Positions 1 to 6,776 of a DNA stretch of 7,200 nt are shown here, piece by piece. Both the position numbers and the translations under genes were made by a program. The notes under the pieces were generated by a model. The model did no database searches and was not told the origin of the DNA. It worked only from the letters and a program-made list of their open reading frames with translations. The stretch is taken from contig CAZVFD010000044.1 in assembly GCA_964625465.1 (NCBI GenBank), forward strand, positions 1-7,200. The letters are read 5' to 3'. The stretch is from CAZLFQ01 sp964625465. Its GTDB lineage: Bacteria > Pseudomonadota > Alphaproteobacteria > Rickettsiales > Midichloriaceae. Numbering within the stretch: position 1 is the first letter of the stretch; each line of letters opens with the position of its first letter.

Positions 1-81
1 ATCGCTTCTCACATCTTCTGGGCCGAATTCATAATAATGTGCTATGGTGTATTGAAATAAGGCGCTGTATACTTTTTCCAT
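1..81 (-). CDS. N-terminal 27 codons of an unrecognised protein (partial)
   Basis: Reading the minus strand from an ATG at 81-79 gives 27 uninterrupted codons to the window edge, beginning MEKVYSALFQYTIAHYYEFG. I do not recognise the family. No signal peptide or membrane segment is visible in this fragment, which is mildly aromatic (four Tyr, two Phe). Support for it being real comes from a perfect TATAAT about 28 nt upstream and from its position just downstream of pilC on the same strand, 84 nt after the pilC stop. The Shine-Dalgarno is weak (AAGAAT-like). It could be cotranscribed with pilBC or started from its own promoter. A function in the pilus system is possible from context only. Confidence 0.55.
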   Translation of the reverse strand, partial: MEKVYSALFQYTIAHYYEFGPEDVRSD

Positions 82-106
82 TCTAATTCTTAAATTGTAT
101 TAGAAT
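80..106. repeat. 8-bp inverted repeat (dyad) spanning leader and start codon
   Basis: ATTCTAAT at 80-87 and ATTAGAAT at 99-106 are perfect inverted copies separated by 11 nt, so the half-site centres lie 19 bp apart, close to two helical turns. On the minus strand the first arm covers the predicted transcription start and the second overlaps the first two bases of the ATG at 81. This geometry suits an operator for a dimeric regulator. In a low-GC intergenic stretch an 8-bp AT-rich dyad can also arise by chance. Confidence 0.3.
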
Positions 107-109
107 TGC

Positions 110-115
110 ATTATA
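110..115 (-). promoter_or_regulatory. Candidate -10 box for the partial gene at 1-81
   Basis: The minus strand reads TATAAT exactly here, preceded by GGCG. It would place a transcription start near 103 and a short leader of about 20 nt before the ATG at 81. The -35 region at 16-18 nt spacing (CATATT-like) is poor, so this is a sigma-70-type guess resting mainly on the perfect -10 hexamer and its position. Confidence 0.35.
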
Positions 116-165
116 CGCCGAAATAAATGGCTAATATGTTAAATATTTGTTAAATTTTACAGACA

Positions 166-1368
166 CTACTTCCCGACGTTGCCGAAGCTTCCGTATATTG
201 GGCCGAATACAGAGATGGTAATCCACATCATTAACCCACCCATCATAATGGTTAAAGCTGGTTGAAGTACACCAACCATGTTGTCTACAGATGAGTTAAT
301 TTCGGCATCATAGAACAGGTTGATGTTTTTAAGAGCATTATCTAAGTTACCGCTGTCTTCACCTACTTTAAACATTCTAATAACTAATTGAGGAAACTCT
401 CCAGTGAGCATAAGAGATTCTGTAAGCCTTTTTCCATCCATTACGTCTTTCCTCATCCGCCCAATTGCTTGTTTAATTACGCGATTTTTAACTACGTCTG
501 CAGAGGCATCTAGACACTCTAAGATGCCAATACCGCTTTTGTATGTTATGGCGAAGAAGTGACAAAATCGTGCGATTTCAATTTTTCTAATTACAATTCC
601 AATTACGGGAGAATTGATAAAAGCCAAATCCACAAGATATGAGAATTTCTCCGACATTCGCTGCGATACTTTAATAGCTACAAACGTTATTATTGGGACT
701 AAAATTATGGCCAACCAGTATTCTGCAACGAATTTGGACATAGCTATAAGTGCGCGTGTATAAAGAGGTAATTCGATATTTTGAGATAGTAAGAAAACAG
801 TTAGTTTTGGAATTACGAAAATCATCATTAGAGCTATTACGCCCATCATTAAGAATAGTAGGAATATAGGGTAATAAGTTGCTTTTTTGATTTTAGCTCT
901 CAATACCATCACCCATTTATAATGGTGTTCTAGATGACTAAACACTTCTGCGAAATTACCAGTTCTTTCGCCAGCCTTAATAAGTCCAACAAAGATTTTG
1001 TCAAAGATTTTAGGGTGAGCTTCAAGTGCTTGAGAGAAAGTTTTACCATTTTTTAGGGCATCATATAAATCCATCATTATGTGTCTTAATTTTGGATTTT
1101 CAGCGGTGTCTCTGAGGTCGGCAATTGAATCAAGTAGCGGCACACCAGCTTCCTCTAAGTGGTGGAGGTGGATACAGATCAATATTATTTCTTCAAGAGT
1201 GACGCTACCAAAGAGATTGATGTTAACAGATCTCACTTCGGATGCAGAGATTAGATCTAAGTTAGATTGTTTTAGTTTGCTTTCGAGTTCGGCTTCGCTA
1301 TTGGCAGGTAACCTACCTTTGACGACTTCGCCATCTGAAGTAAGTGCTTTATAAGAATAAATTGACAT
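166..1368 (-). CDS. pilC: GspF/PilC-family inner-membrane platform protein (type IV pilus / type II secretion)
   Basis: A full-length 400-residue GspF/PilC protein, the usual size for the family. It is the polytopic inner-membrane platform on which the PilB-type ATPase assembles pilin or pseudopilin. The N-terminus (Y-S-Y-K-A, then D-G-E-V-V-K-G) is the usual family opening. Two T2SSF domains follow, at about 62-188 and 265-390, each with the repeated signature of F, a hydrophobic run, then GE-x-(T/S)-G (GERTG at 133-137, GEDSG at 336-340). Membrane segments lie near 165-187, 216-234 and 367-390. The ATG at 1368-1366 lies 20 nt inside the end of pilB and is preceded by GGAG about 10 nt upstream, suggesting translational coupling. 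No terminator is evident after the stop. The family call is secure; choosing between pilus (PilC) and secretion (GspF) is not possible from this gene alone. Confidence 0.93.
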   Translation of the reverse strand: MSIYSYKALTSDGEVVKGRLPANSEAELESKLKQSNLDLISASEVRSVNINLFGSVTLEEIILICIHLHHLEEAGVPLLDSIADLRDTAENPKLRHIMMDLYDALKNGKTFSQALEAHPKIFDKIFVGLIKAGERTGNFAEVFSHLEHHYKWVMVLRAKIKKATYYPIFLLFLMMGVIALMMIFVIPKLTVFLLSQNIELPLYTRALIAMSKFVAEYWLAIILVPIITFVAIKVSQRMSEKFSYLVDLAFINSPVIGIVIRKIEIARFCHFFAITYKSGIGILECLDASADVVKNRVIKQAIGRMRKDVMDGKRLTESLMLTGEFPQLVIRMFKVGEDSGNLDNALKNINLFYDAEINSSVDNMVGVLQPALTIMMGGLMMWITISVFGPIYGSFGNVGK

Positions 1369-3265
1369 CTTTTAACTTCTCCGTCATATCGATTGTCCCA
1401 ACTACTTCTTCTAGATCTGTGATTCCTAATTTGATTTTTTCAATACCATCTTCTGACATTGGCACATATCCCTGAGATAGCGCATAGTTTAACATTTCTT
1501 TCCTTGATGCTTCTCTGTAAATCATATCATCGAGTTCTTTATCAACTGCTAAGATTTCATATAAAGCAACCCTTCCTCTGTAGCCAGTGTGGAAACATTT
1601 GTTGCATCCTTTATGTCTATAAAGTGGCTGAGGTGATACTGGATTTAGACCTAATACTTTGCACTCATCGGCAGAAGGGACGTACTTCTCTTTACAAGAG
1701 CTACACAATTTTCTGGCTAGACGTTGTGCAATAGAGCAGATTATGGTCCCTGAAAGTAATGAACCTTTTACTCCTATATCCATCAGCCTTGGAATTGCGC
1801 CCAATGCGTCATTGGTGTGAAGAGTTGTAAACACTTGGTGACCAGTCATCGCAGCACGTACTGTCATACTAGCTGTTTCTGCGTCACGAATCTCACCGAC
1901 GAATATTATGTCAGGATCTTGTCTCATCATGGTTCGTATTCCGTTGTCAAAGGTCATCTCCGTACCTTCTCTGATAGCGCTTTGACGGATTACTGGAAGC
2001 TGATATTCCACTGGATCTTCCAGGGTCATAATATTAGTTTCCATGGAGTTGATGTATGAGAGTACAGAATAAAGAGTTGTGGTTTTACCACTACCAGTAG
2101 GACCAGTTACAATAATCACGCCTTCGGGTCTTTTTAGAAGTCTTTTTAATAAGCTTGAGTTTCTATCGCTTAATCCTAGCTCAGATAGTGCAACTAGAGA
2201 GCGGCTTTTATCAAGAATACGTGAAACGACGTTCTCACCATACACCGTTGGCATGGTTGATATCCTGAAATCCACTTTTCTTCCCATGATGGTATAGGTA
2301 ATCCTACCATCTTGAGGGTTTCTGGTTTCGGCGATGTTCATACCAGCCAAAATTTTGATACGTACTGCAATTGCTGACCAATAGTCCTTATGGAAGCTGA
2401 TGATCTGTATTAAACGACCGTCTATTCTGTAGCGTAATCTTACGAATTCACTTTCTGGCTCGAAGTGTATATCAGATGCCCCTTGTTTTACCGCATCTAT
2501 GAAGATTGAATCTACTAAACGAACAGTTGGGTTGACATACCCTTCTTCTTGCCCTGTATATTTGACATCACCAGTTTCAATTTCTTTAATGATGCCGTAC
2601 ATATTCATTTCATAGTCATAATATTGGTCAATGACTTCAGTAATTTGGAAGTCATTGGCAAATACCGGTACAATTTTGAGATTTCTGTGGAAATGGCGTT
2701 TTACTTGGTCGATTGCAAGCACGTTATAAACGTCAGAAGTTGCAACTATAAGCTCGTCGTTTTGAAGGGATAAAGCGATGATTTTATACTGTGCAGCAAC
2801 GGTTTTAGGGATTCTTCTAATTAGCTCTGTGTCCAAAGCCATTGAGCGTAGATCTACAGACTTTACCCCTGAAGCTTCAGATAATTCTTGTGATAAAATT
2901 GTATCGGTAATGAAGTTCAGTTCTACAAGGATAGTTCCCAACTCTTTTTTAATTTGAGATTCCCTTTGCTCTTTTAATGCAATTTCCAGCTGATCTTGAG
3001 AAATAATTCCTTTTGACACAAGGCGTTCGCCTAATGTCATCGCCTGAGAAGGTTCTTTTGATTTTTTCTCATCCTCGATTGTTTGAATAGTCTCTTTGTT
3101 TAGTTCTGAGATTCTGTCTTTCTTTTCTTCCAGCTGTTTTCTAAAGTTTGCGACATGCTTCTTTAGCTCTTCAGGATTGATTTCAGATGAGCTAAAGTCA
3201 GGCTTTACAAGTGAAGAATCATCTTCAAATGTGTTTAAATCTTGCGTTGTTTCTTTTCCTTTCAT
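1349..3265 (-). CDS. pilB: GspE/PilB-family pilus/secretion assembly ATPase with MshEN-like N-domain
   Basis: Cytoplasmic hexameric ATPase that powers pilin or pseudopilin assembly. Numbering from the ATG at 3265 (638 aa): a charged, probably coiled-coil extension at about 28-70; an MshEN/T2SSE N-domain at about 75-225, opening with L-G-E-R-L-V-S-K-G and ending L-x-x-A-L-K-E-Q; then the T2SSE motor. The motor has Walker A GPTGSGKTT at 388-396, an Asp box with E416-D417 (TLEDPVEY), Walker B DPDIIFVGEIRD at 451-462, a His box TGHQVFTTLHTND at about 474-486, and a zinc-type tetracysteine C521/C524/C554/C557. All catalytic motifs are intact, and the four cysteines favour the extension ATPase over PilT. 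A GTG nine bases upstream (3274) is an alternative start; neither has a clear Shine-Dalgarno. It overlaps pilC by 20 nt. GspE of a type II secretion system is the alternative name. Confidence 0.93.
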   Translation of the reverse strand: MKGKETTQDLNTFEDDSSLVKPDFSSSEINPEELKKHVANFRKQLEEKKDRISELNKETIQTIEDEKKSKEPSQAMTLGERLVSKGIISQDQLEIALKEQRESQIKKELGTILVELNFITDTILSQELSEASGVKSVDLRSMALDTELIRRIPKTVAAQYKIIALSLQNDELIVATSDVYNVLAIDQVKRHFHRNLKIVPVFANDFQITEVIDQYYDYEMNMYGIIKEIETGDVKYTGQEEGYVNPTVRLVDSIFIDAVKQGASDIHFEPESEFVRLRYRIDGRLIQIISFHKDYWSAIAVRIKILAGMNIAETRNPQDGRITYTIMGRKVDFRISTMPTVYGENVVSRILDKSRSLVALSELGLSDRNSSLLKRLLKRPEGVIIVTGPTGSGKTTTLYSVLSYINSMETNIMTLEDPVEYQLPVIRQSAIREGTEMTFDNGIRTMMRQDPDIIFVGEIRDAETASMTVRAAMTGHQVFTTLHTNDALGAIPRLMDIGVKGSLLSGTIICSIAQRLARKLCSSCKEKYVPSADECKVLGLNPVSPQPLYRHKGCNKCFHTGYRGRVALYEILAVDKELDDMIYREASRKEMLNYALSQGYVPMSEDGIEKIKLGITDLEEVVGTIDMTEKLKDVNLFL

Positions 3266-3294
3266 CAAATGCACTACATGCGCTATATATATGA

Positions 3295-3322
3295 ATTATA
3301 AGTCCTTGGTAAAAATAGTAAA
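3295..3322 (-). promoter_or_regulatory. Candidate sigma-70 promoter of the pilB-pilC operon
   Basis: On the minus strand TTTACT (3322-3317, four of six matches to TTGACA) is followed after 16 nt by a perfect TATAAT (3300-3295). Transcription would start near 3288, giving a leader of about 20 nt before the ATG at 3265. It lies in the divergent pilB/petC spacer, the expected location. Prediction by eye only. Confidence 0.4.
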
Positions 3323-3372
3323 CAAAATAGTTAACGATGGATCAATTAAGGCTTAGTAATATCAAGATGACA

Positions 3373-3401
3373 TTGACAAATATCCAAGTTTCTTCTAACT
3401 C
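3373..3401 (+). promoter_or_regulatory. Weak candidate promoter for petC-ubiB
   Basis: A perfect TTGACA at 3373-3378 lies 58 nt upstream of petC, but the hexamer 17 nt further on (TAACTC, 3396-3401) is a poor -10. A TATATAAA at 3408-3415 is a better -10 by composition, but it has no good -35 at normal spacing. A petC-ubiB promoter almost certainly lies in this spacer, because the upstream gene is divergent. Which of these elements is used cannot be decided by eye. Confidence 0.25.
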
Positions 3402-3430
3402 TTGAGGATATATAAAACGTTCCATTTGAT

Positions 3431-4192
3431 ATGAAAAAGATAATTGCTTCAATATTAATTTGTGCTTCTTCAGTAGCATTCGCATCAACAGATAAAGAGC
3501 ACCCAAAGAGGGTTGATTGGCAGTTTGAAGGGGCTTTTGGAACATTTGATAGGCAAGCTATTCAACGCGGTTTTAAGGTTTATAAAGAAGTTTGCTCGGT
3601 TTGCCATTCTTTGAAGAGGGTTGCTTTTAGGAACTTGCAAGAGATTGGGTTTTCCGAGGCTGAAGTGAAGTCCATTGCGGCTGGTTACAATGTTCAAGAT
3701 GGTCCGAATGATGAAGGAGAAATGTTTGAGCGCCCAGCGAAGCCTTCTGATAGGTTCCCATCTCCTTATGCTAATGAGAAGGCTGCAAGAGCGGCAAATA
3801 ACAACGGCGCATTACCACCAGATTTATCTTTGATTATAAAAGCGCGCGAAGATGGGGCAAACTACGTATATTCCTTGTTAACTGGTTATGAAAAAGCACC
3901 AGAAGGGTTCGAGTTAGGGGAGAATATGCATTATAATCCGTATTACGGAAATGGTGGTAGACAGTTTTCAATGATCCCACCATTAACTAAAGATGGGCAA
4001 GTTGAGTATACAGATGGAACGAATCCCACAATAGACCAGATGTCTAAGGATGTTGTGAATTTCTTGCAATGGGCTGCGGAACCTGAAATGGAGCAAAGAA
4101 AGGGTATGGGCGTTAAAGCTGTTATATTTATGGCCATTTTCACAGCAATTTTCTACCTTGCTAAGCGCAGAATTTGGAGAAAGGTGAAATAG
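3431..4192 (+). CDS. petC: Cytochrome c1, ubiquinol-cytochrome c reductase (complex III) subunit
   Basis: Membrane-anchored c-type cytochrome of the bc1 complex that passes electrons from the Rieske protein to soluble cytochrome c on the periplasmic side. The 253 residues show a signal peptide (KK, hydrophobic core, AFA at 16-18), the heme-binding CSVCH at 55-59, the cytochrome c1 segment GALPPDLS at 126-133, a probable axial methionine M181 in FSMIPPL, and one C-terminal anchor at about 227-244 followed by a basic tail. Length and order match stand-alone cytochrome c1. No clear Shine-Dalgarno precedes the ATG, but the signal peptide fits this start. Cytochrome b and Rieske genes are not next to it: the upstream neighbour is divergent pilB. 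ubiB begins 6 nt after the stop, so the two are probably cotranscribed. Confidence 0.95.
   Translation: MKKIIASILICASSVAFASTDKEHPKRVDWQFEGAFGTFDRQAIQRGFKVYKEVCSVCHSLKRVAFRNLQEIGFSEAEVKSIAAGYNVQDGPNDEGEMFERPAKPSDRFPSPYANEKAARAANNNGALPPDLSLIIKAREDGANYVYSLLTGYEKAPEGFELGENMHYNPYYGNGGRQFSMIPPLTKDGQVEYTDGTNPTIDQMSKDVVNFLQWAAEPEMEQRKGMGVKAVIFMAIFTAIFYLAKRRIWRKVK
4178..4187 (+). promoter_or_regulatory. Ribosome binding site for ubiB inside the petC 3' end
   Basis: GAGAAAGGTGA-like sequence, with AAGGTGA at 4181-4187, ends 11 nt before the ubiB ATG at 4199 and overlaps the last petC codons. It supports the chosen ubiB start and suggests coupled translation. Confidence 0.5.
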
Positions 4193-4198
4193 TTCCGA

Positions 4199-5599
4199 AT
4201 GCTGAACTCAGTCGTAAATTTCTTTAGACTAATTAAGTTGTTTATTAGATGTTTTGTGTATGGCATTCCCACAGCTTATTTGGCTATGGTGATATATGAA
4301 AAAACGAATAGTTCCAAATCTGCAATTATAAAAGCCCAAAAAGTTTTTGGTAGAAGGCTCACATTTTGGCTGCAAAGAAGCGGACCCAGCTTTATAAAGT
4401 TAGGGCAAATAATGTCAACCAGAGCAGATCTTGTTGGTGATGTTATTTCCGAAGAACTCTCGCGTCTTAGAGACAAGTTACCAAGTTTTAAATTCCCTGA
4501 AGCCAGAGAGATAATAGAGGCAGAGCTTAATGGCAACATCGATTTGCTTTTTTCGCATATAGAATCAGTTCCAGTGGCGGCCGCCTCTATTGCGCAAGTT
4601 CATAGAGCTGTAACAGTTAATGATGAAGAAGTGGCAGTTAAGGTTTTGCGCCCGCAAATTAAAAAGCGATTTGCAAAAGACTTAGAGTTATTTGAATTTT
4701 TTACCAGGTGTGTGACATTTTTCTTAAAAACTTCACACAGGTTTAGGTTTAAAGAGGTGGTGCAAACCCTATCTGAGATTGTTAGAAATGAATTGGATTT
4801 AAGGTTTGAAGCTGCATGTGCAGATAAGCTGAGAGAAAATTGTAAGAATGATACTGGGGTAGTCATTCCCAAAGTCTATTGGGATCTGACTTCAGAAAAA
4901 GTTTTAACTACAAGTTGGGTTTCGGGTACGCCTATTACGGATAATAAAGCTTTGATAAATGCTGGGCATGATTTAGAAGAAGTCTCGAAGAAGTTAGCAA
5001 TAACTTTTTTTAATCAAGCTTATCGAGATGGGTTTTTCCATGCTGATTTACACCCAGGAAATATATTTGTTGATGAGAATGGTGATATAGTCTTGGTTGA
5101 TTTTGGCATAATGGGAACGATGAATGAAAAAGATAAAACTTTTATCGCCAAAGTTATTTATGCTTTTATACAAAAAGACTATAGAATGGTTGCGGATTTG
5201 CATTTTGAAGCTGGTATTGTTCCGCCGCACATAGATAGGGAAAAATTCGCTCTAGCATGTCGAAGCATTGGCGAGCCAATAGTTGGACAGCCAGTAAACA
5301 AGATCTCAATTGGGAAGCTTTTAAAGCAGTTGCTAGAGTTGTCGAGTAATTTTGAAATGGTTGCGCAAGTGCAATTTATGTTGCTACAGAAGACAATACT
5401 GACCATTGAGGGAGTAGGGATGGAGCTATATCCTGAAGTGAATATGTGGAAGTTAGCAGAGCCTTGGATTAAGGACTGGGCTAACGAAAATTTTGGATTT
5501 AAGCACAGGATAAAACAGGCTCTGAGTGATTTAAAAGTATTTTTAACCCAATTTCCCCATTTGTTGCGAAGGCTGATTGAGATTTTAGAAAAATCTTGA
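4199..5599 (+). CDS. ubiB: UbiB/AarF/ABC1-family atypical kinase, ubiquinone biosynthesis
   Basis: Member of the UbiB/ABC1/ADCK family, atypical protein-kinase-like ATPases needed for ubiquinone production and thought to act on or extract membrane-bound quinone intermediates. Family features in order: KxGQ motif K67-L-G-Q70 followed by STR; Ala-rich loop replacing the glycine loop (VAAASIAQVH, 126-135); nucleotide-binding lysine K148 in VAVKVLRP; the family stretch NELDLRFEA at 197-205; catalytic-loop HADLHPGN at 281-288 (D283, N288); metal-binding DFG at 301-303. The 466 residues are shorter than E. coli UbiB (546). The end is an amphipathic, Arg/Leu-rich stretch at about 435-464, and I do not see two clear C-terminal membrane helices. 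It sits 6 nt downstream of petC, which makes functional sense because its product supplies the quinone that the bc1 complex oxidises. Confidence 0.94.
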   Translation: MLNSVVNFFRLIKLFIRCFVYGIPTAYLAMVIYEKTNSSKSAIIKAQKVFGRRLTFWLQRSGPSFIKLGQIMSTRADLVGDVISEELSRLRDKLPSFKFPEAREIIEAELNGNIDLLFSHIESVPVAAASIAQVHRAVTVNDEEVAVKVLRPQIKKRFAKDLELFEFFTRCVTFFLKTSHRFRFKEVVQTLSEIVRNELDLRFEAACADKLRENCKNDTGVVIPKVYWDLTSEKVLTTSWVSGTPITDNKALINAGHDLEEVSKKLAITFFNQAYRDGFFHADLHPGNIFVDENGDIVLVDFGIMGTMNEKDKTFIAKVIYAFIQKDYRMVADLHFEAGIVPPHIDREKFALACRSIGEPIVGQPVNKISIGKLLKQLLELSSNFEMVAQVQFMLLQKTILTIEGVGMELYPEVNMWKLAEPWIKDWANENFGFKHRIKQALSDLKVFLTQFPHLLRRLIEILEKS

Positions 5600-5613
5600 G
5601 TATAGTGTGGGCC

Positions 5614-5638
5614 TGATTTTTATGGTATCATAAAATCA
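5614..5638. repeat. AT-rich hairpin between ubiB and the unknown gene
   Basis: TGATTTTTATG (5614-5624) and CATAAAATCA (5629-5638) can pair over about 10 bp with a single bulged T around a GTAT loop. No T-tract follows on the plus strand, so it is not a standard intrinsic terminator. It may be a weak attenuator, an RNA processing or stability element after ubiB, or chance in AT-rich sequence. Confidence 0.35.
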
Positions 5639-5650
5639 AGCAAGTGGGGT

Positions 5651-5659
5651 GGGGTGATC
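5651..5659 (+). promoter_or_regulatory. Strong Shine-Dalgarno that fixes a GTG start at 5660
   Basis: GGTGATC at 5653-5659 is a perfect seven-base complement to the conserved 3' end of bacterial 16S rRNA, and the preceding GGs extend the pairing with one mismatch. It is placed as in the idealised GGAGG-TGATC-start arrangement, so the GTG at 5660 is favoured over the in-frame GTG at 5654, which lies inside the site. Confidence 0.5.
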
Positions 5660-6338
5660 GTGAGAGACTTAGATAAAATACAGGCGTTAAATGCAATATC
5701 TACGCTAAAGAATACTCGGGCAGATAATGAGCAAAAAGCTGCAGCGATGAGAGTACTTGCTGCTCCGAAAGAATCTTTTAAACAAGAGCTTGAAAAAACA
5801 ACCGCTGATCAAGATGTTAAGGAAGCTTATATTAAAGAATTAGACGCTATGTTTAATAGTTGGGTTCGTGATTTAGAAATTGTCAAAAGGGTGGCGACAG
5901 AAGACTACAGAATTCTGAATACAATTTACATTGAAAGTAAGGACAAGTTGAAAGGTTTACCACAAAAGAAAATAGAAGTTAGTAGTTCTTCTGCATCGGC
6001 TACAACATCGCAAGCTGTAAGTACAAGTAGTGCAGGTTTTTCTGTTCCTGAAGAGCCTTTTAATATGTTTGAGCATCAAACTGAAAATGATTTCTTAAAA
6101 GCTTATAAAGACGCAAGAAATTTATGGGTAAAGCGTGGTAAGGAAGCTTCTCCTAATGAACAGAGAGGTTTTTATATTGCGATTAACAAAATAAAAGAGG
6201 AATTAGATAACAAAATTGCTTGTATTGAGAATCTCGAGACGAGGCGAGCCATATCAATTGAGCTTAAAGAAGGCTGGGAGAAGTTAAATAACGATCTCGC
6301 AAAGCAATTTAAAGGAAGGAATGGTGTTAATATTGCAG
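5660..6338 (+). CDS. Unknown helical protein with Ser/Thr linker, 5' part before assembly gap
   Basis: 226 codons run from the GTG at 5660 into a run of Ns; I do not recognise the family. The product is charged and predicted mostly helical, with no signal peptide or membrane segment. Two similar modules are visible by eye, at about 23-73 and 166-214. Each begins NEQ(K/R), continues through K-(Q/E)-E-L-(E/D), and ends in an E-L ... W ... D-L pattern (KELDAMFNSWVRDLE and IELKEGWEKLNNDLA). They are separated by a Ser/Thr/Ala linker at 108-126 and a more acidic segment. It lies 60 nt after ubiB on the same strand with its own strong Shine-Dalgarno. The extension past the gap in this frame, eight codons to a stop at 6376, is probably spurious because the natural continuation is in another frame. 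Linker-plus-module architecture is common in lineage-specific or effector-like proteins, but no function is claimed. Confidence 0.7.
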
Positions 6339-6348
6339 NNNNNNNNNN
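6339..6348. other. Assembly gap (10 N)
   Basis: Ten consecutive Ns, a conventional placeholder size rather than a measured length. The codon open at 6338 needs two more bases, and the downstream frame begins a codon at 6349, so a true gap length equal to 2 modulo 3 would restore one continuous gene. Ten is 1 modulo 3. The gap falls inside a gene with internal similarity, which may be why assembly failed here. Confidence 0.97.
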
Positions 6349-6669
6349 GAGGATATGGCACGTACTTTCGAAATGAATTGTGGTATTGATAAGATTTTAG
6401 CAAAGCAAAAAACTATTAAAAAACATAATACAGAAGGGTTTGAGCCTGCGCAAAGTAGCACAAGCAGTACTTCAAGTACTAAGTTGACTGCAATACAAGA
6501 AGTTGATGAATCGCAGTTTCCTCCTCAACCCAGTGTAAGAGCTCAGCTAGAAGCAAGACATTCTGAAATAATTGACACCATTAAGCTAAAAGAAAAGTTT
6601 AAAGAAGTGCAAGCAAAGATGAAAGAATACAGGGAAAAACAAGAGAAGAAAGGTAAGGGTAGGGAGTAG
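6349..6669 (+). CDS. 3' part of the same unknown gene after the gap
   Basis: From 6349 an open frame of 106 codons runs to the TAG at 6667-6669. It could start at the ATG at 6355, but no Shine-Dalgarno is visible in the few bases after the gap. Its character matches the upstream piece: a Lys-rich helical stretch, a second Ser/Thr linker (SSTSSTSST near residues 39-47), a short Pro-containing segment (QFPPQP), then a very Lys/Glu-rich tail (LKEKFKEVQAKMKEYREKQE) that looks like a single long helix or coiled coil. I read it as the C-terminus of the gene beginning at 5660, with an unknown number of codons lost in the gap. A separate small gene starting at 6355 is the alternative. Confidence 0.6.
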   Translation, partial: EDMARTFEMNCGIDKILAKQKTIKKHNTEGFEPAQSSTSSTSSTKLTAIQEVDESQFPPQPSVRAQLEARHSEIIDTIKLKEKFKEVQAKMKEYREKQEKKGKGRE

Positions 6670-6737
6670 TTTAGTGGTATAAATTGTAGGGGTTCGAAGA
6701 TTCGCCGACAGATAGTGTAGTTTATATCCTTCATTTG

Positions 6738-6764
6738 GTCATCCCCGAGAAATCGGGGATCCAG
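6738..6764 (+). repeat. Palindromic unit 1 (GTCAT-stem-ATCCAG)
   Basis: Perfect 8-bp stem ATCCCCGA (6741-6748) / TCGGGGAT (6753-6760) closed by a GAAA tetraloop, flanked by GTC at the start and CCAG at the end. It is the same type as the other three units, in plus orientation. Short intergenic palindromes of this form occur in many Rickettsiales and other bacterial genomes. Confidence 0.85.
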
Positions 6765-6776
6765 ACTTTTTAAAAA

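Noticed and set aside
3367..3405. 12-codon ATG open frame ahead of petC that could be a leader peptide
   Set aside because: No Shine-Dalgarno, no regulatory codon run and no attenuator hairpin; expected by chance.
3342..3545. 67-codon minus-strand open frame over the divergent spacer and the petC start
   Set aside because: It overlaps the clear petC signal peptide on the other strand and has no recognisable protein features.
4577..4584. GC-rich GCGGCCGC patch within AT-rich DNA
   Set aside because: It encodes the conserved Ala-rich loop of UbiB, so alanine codons explain it.
6350..6376. Continuation of the unknown gene in the frame ending at 6376
   Set aside because: It depends on the arbitrary length of the N run and stops after eight codons, while the other frame stays open for 106 codons with matching composition.
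6466..6480. Perfect palindrome AGTACTT-C-AAGTACT
   Set aside because: It lies inside Ser/Thr-linker codons of the unknown gene and is explained by repeated AGT/ACT codons.
6686..6712. GGGGTTCGAAGATTC resembles a tRNA T-arm
   Set aside because: The flanking 5-nt arms do not pair, and no acceptor, D or anticodon stem is present upstream.
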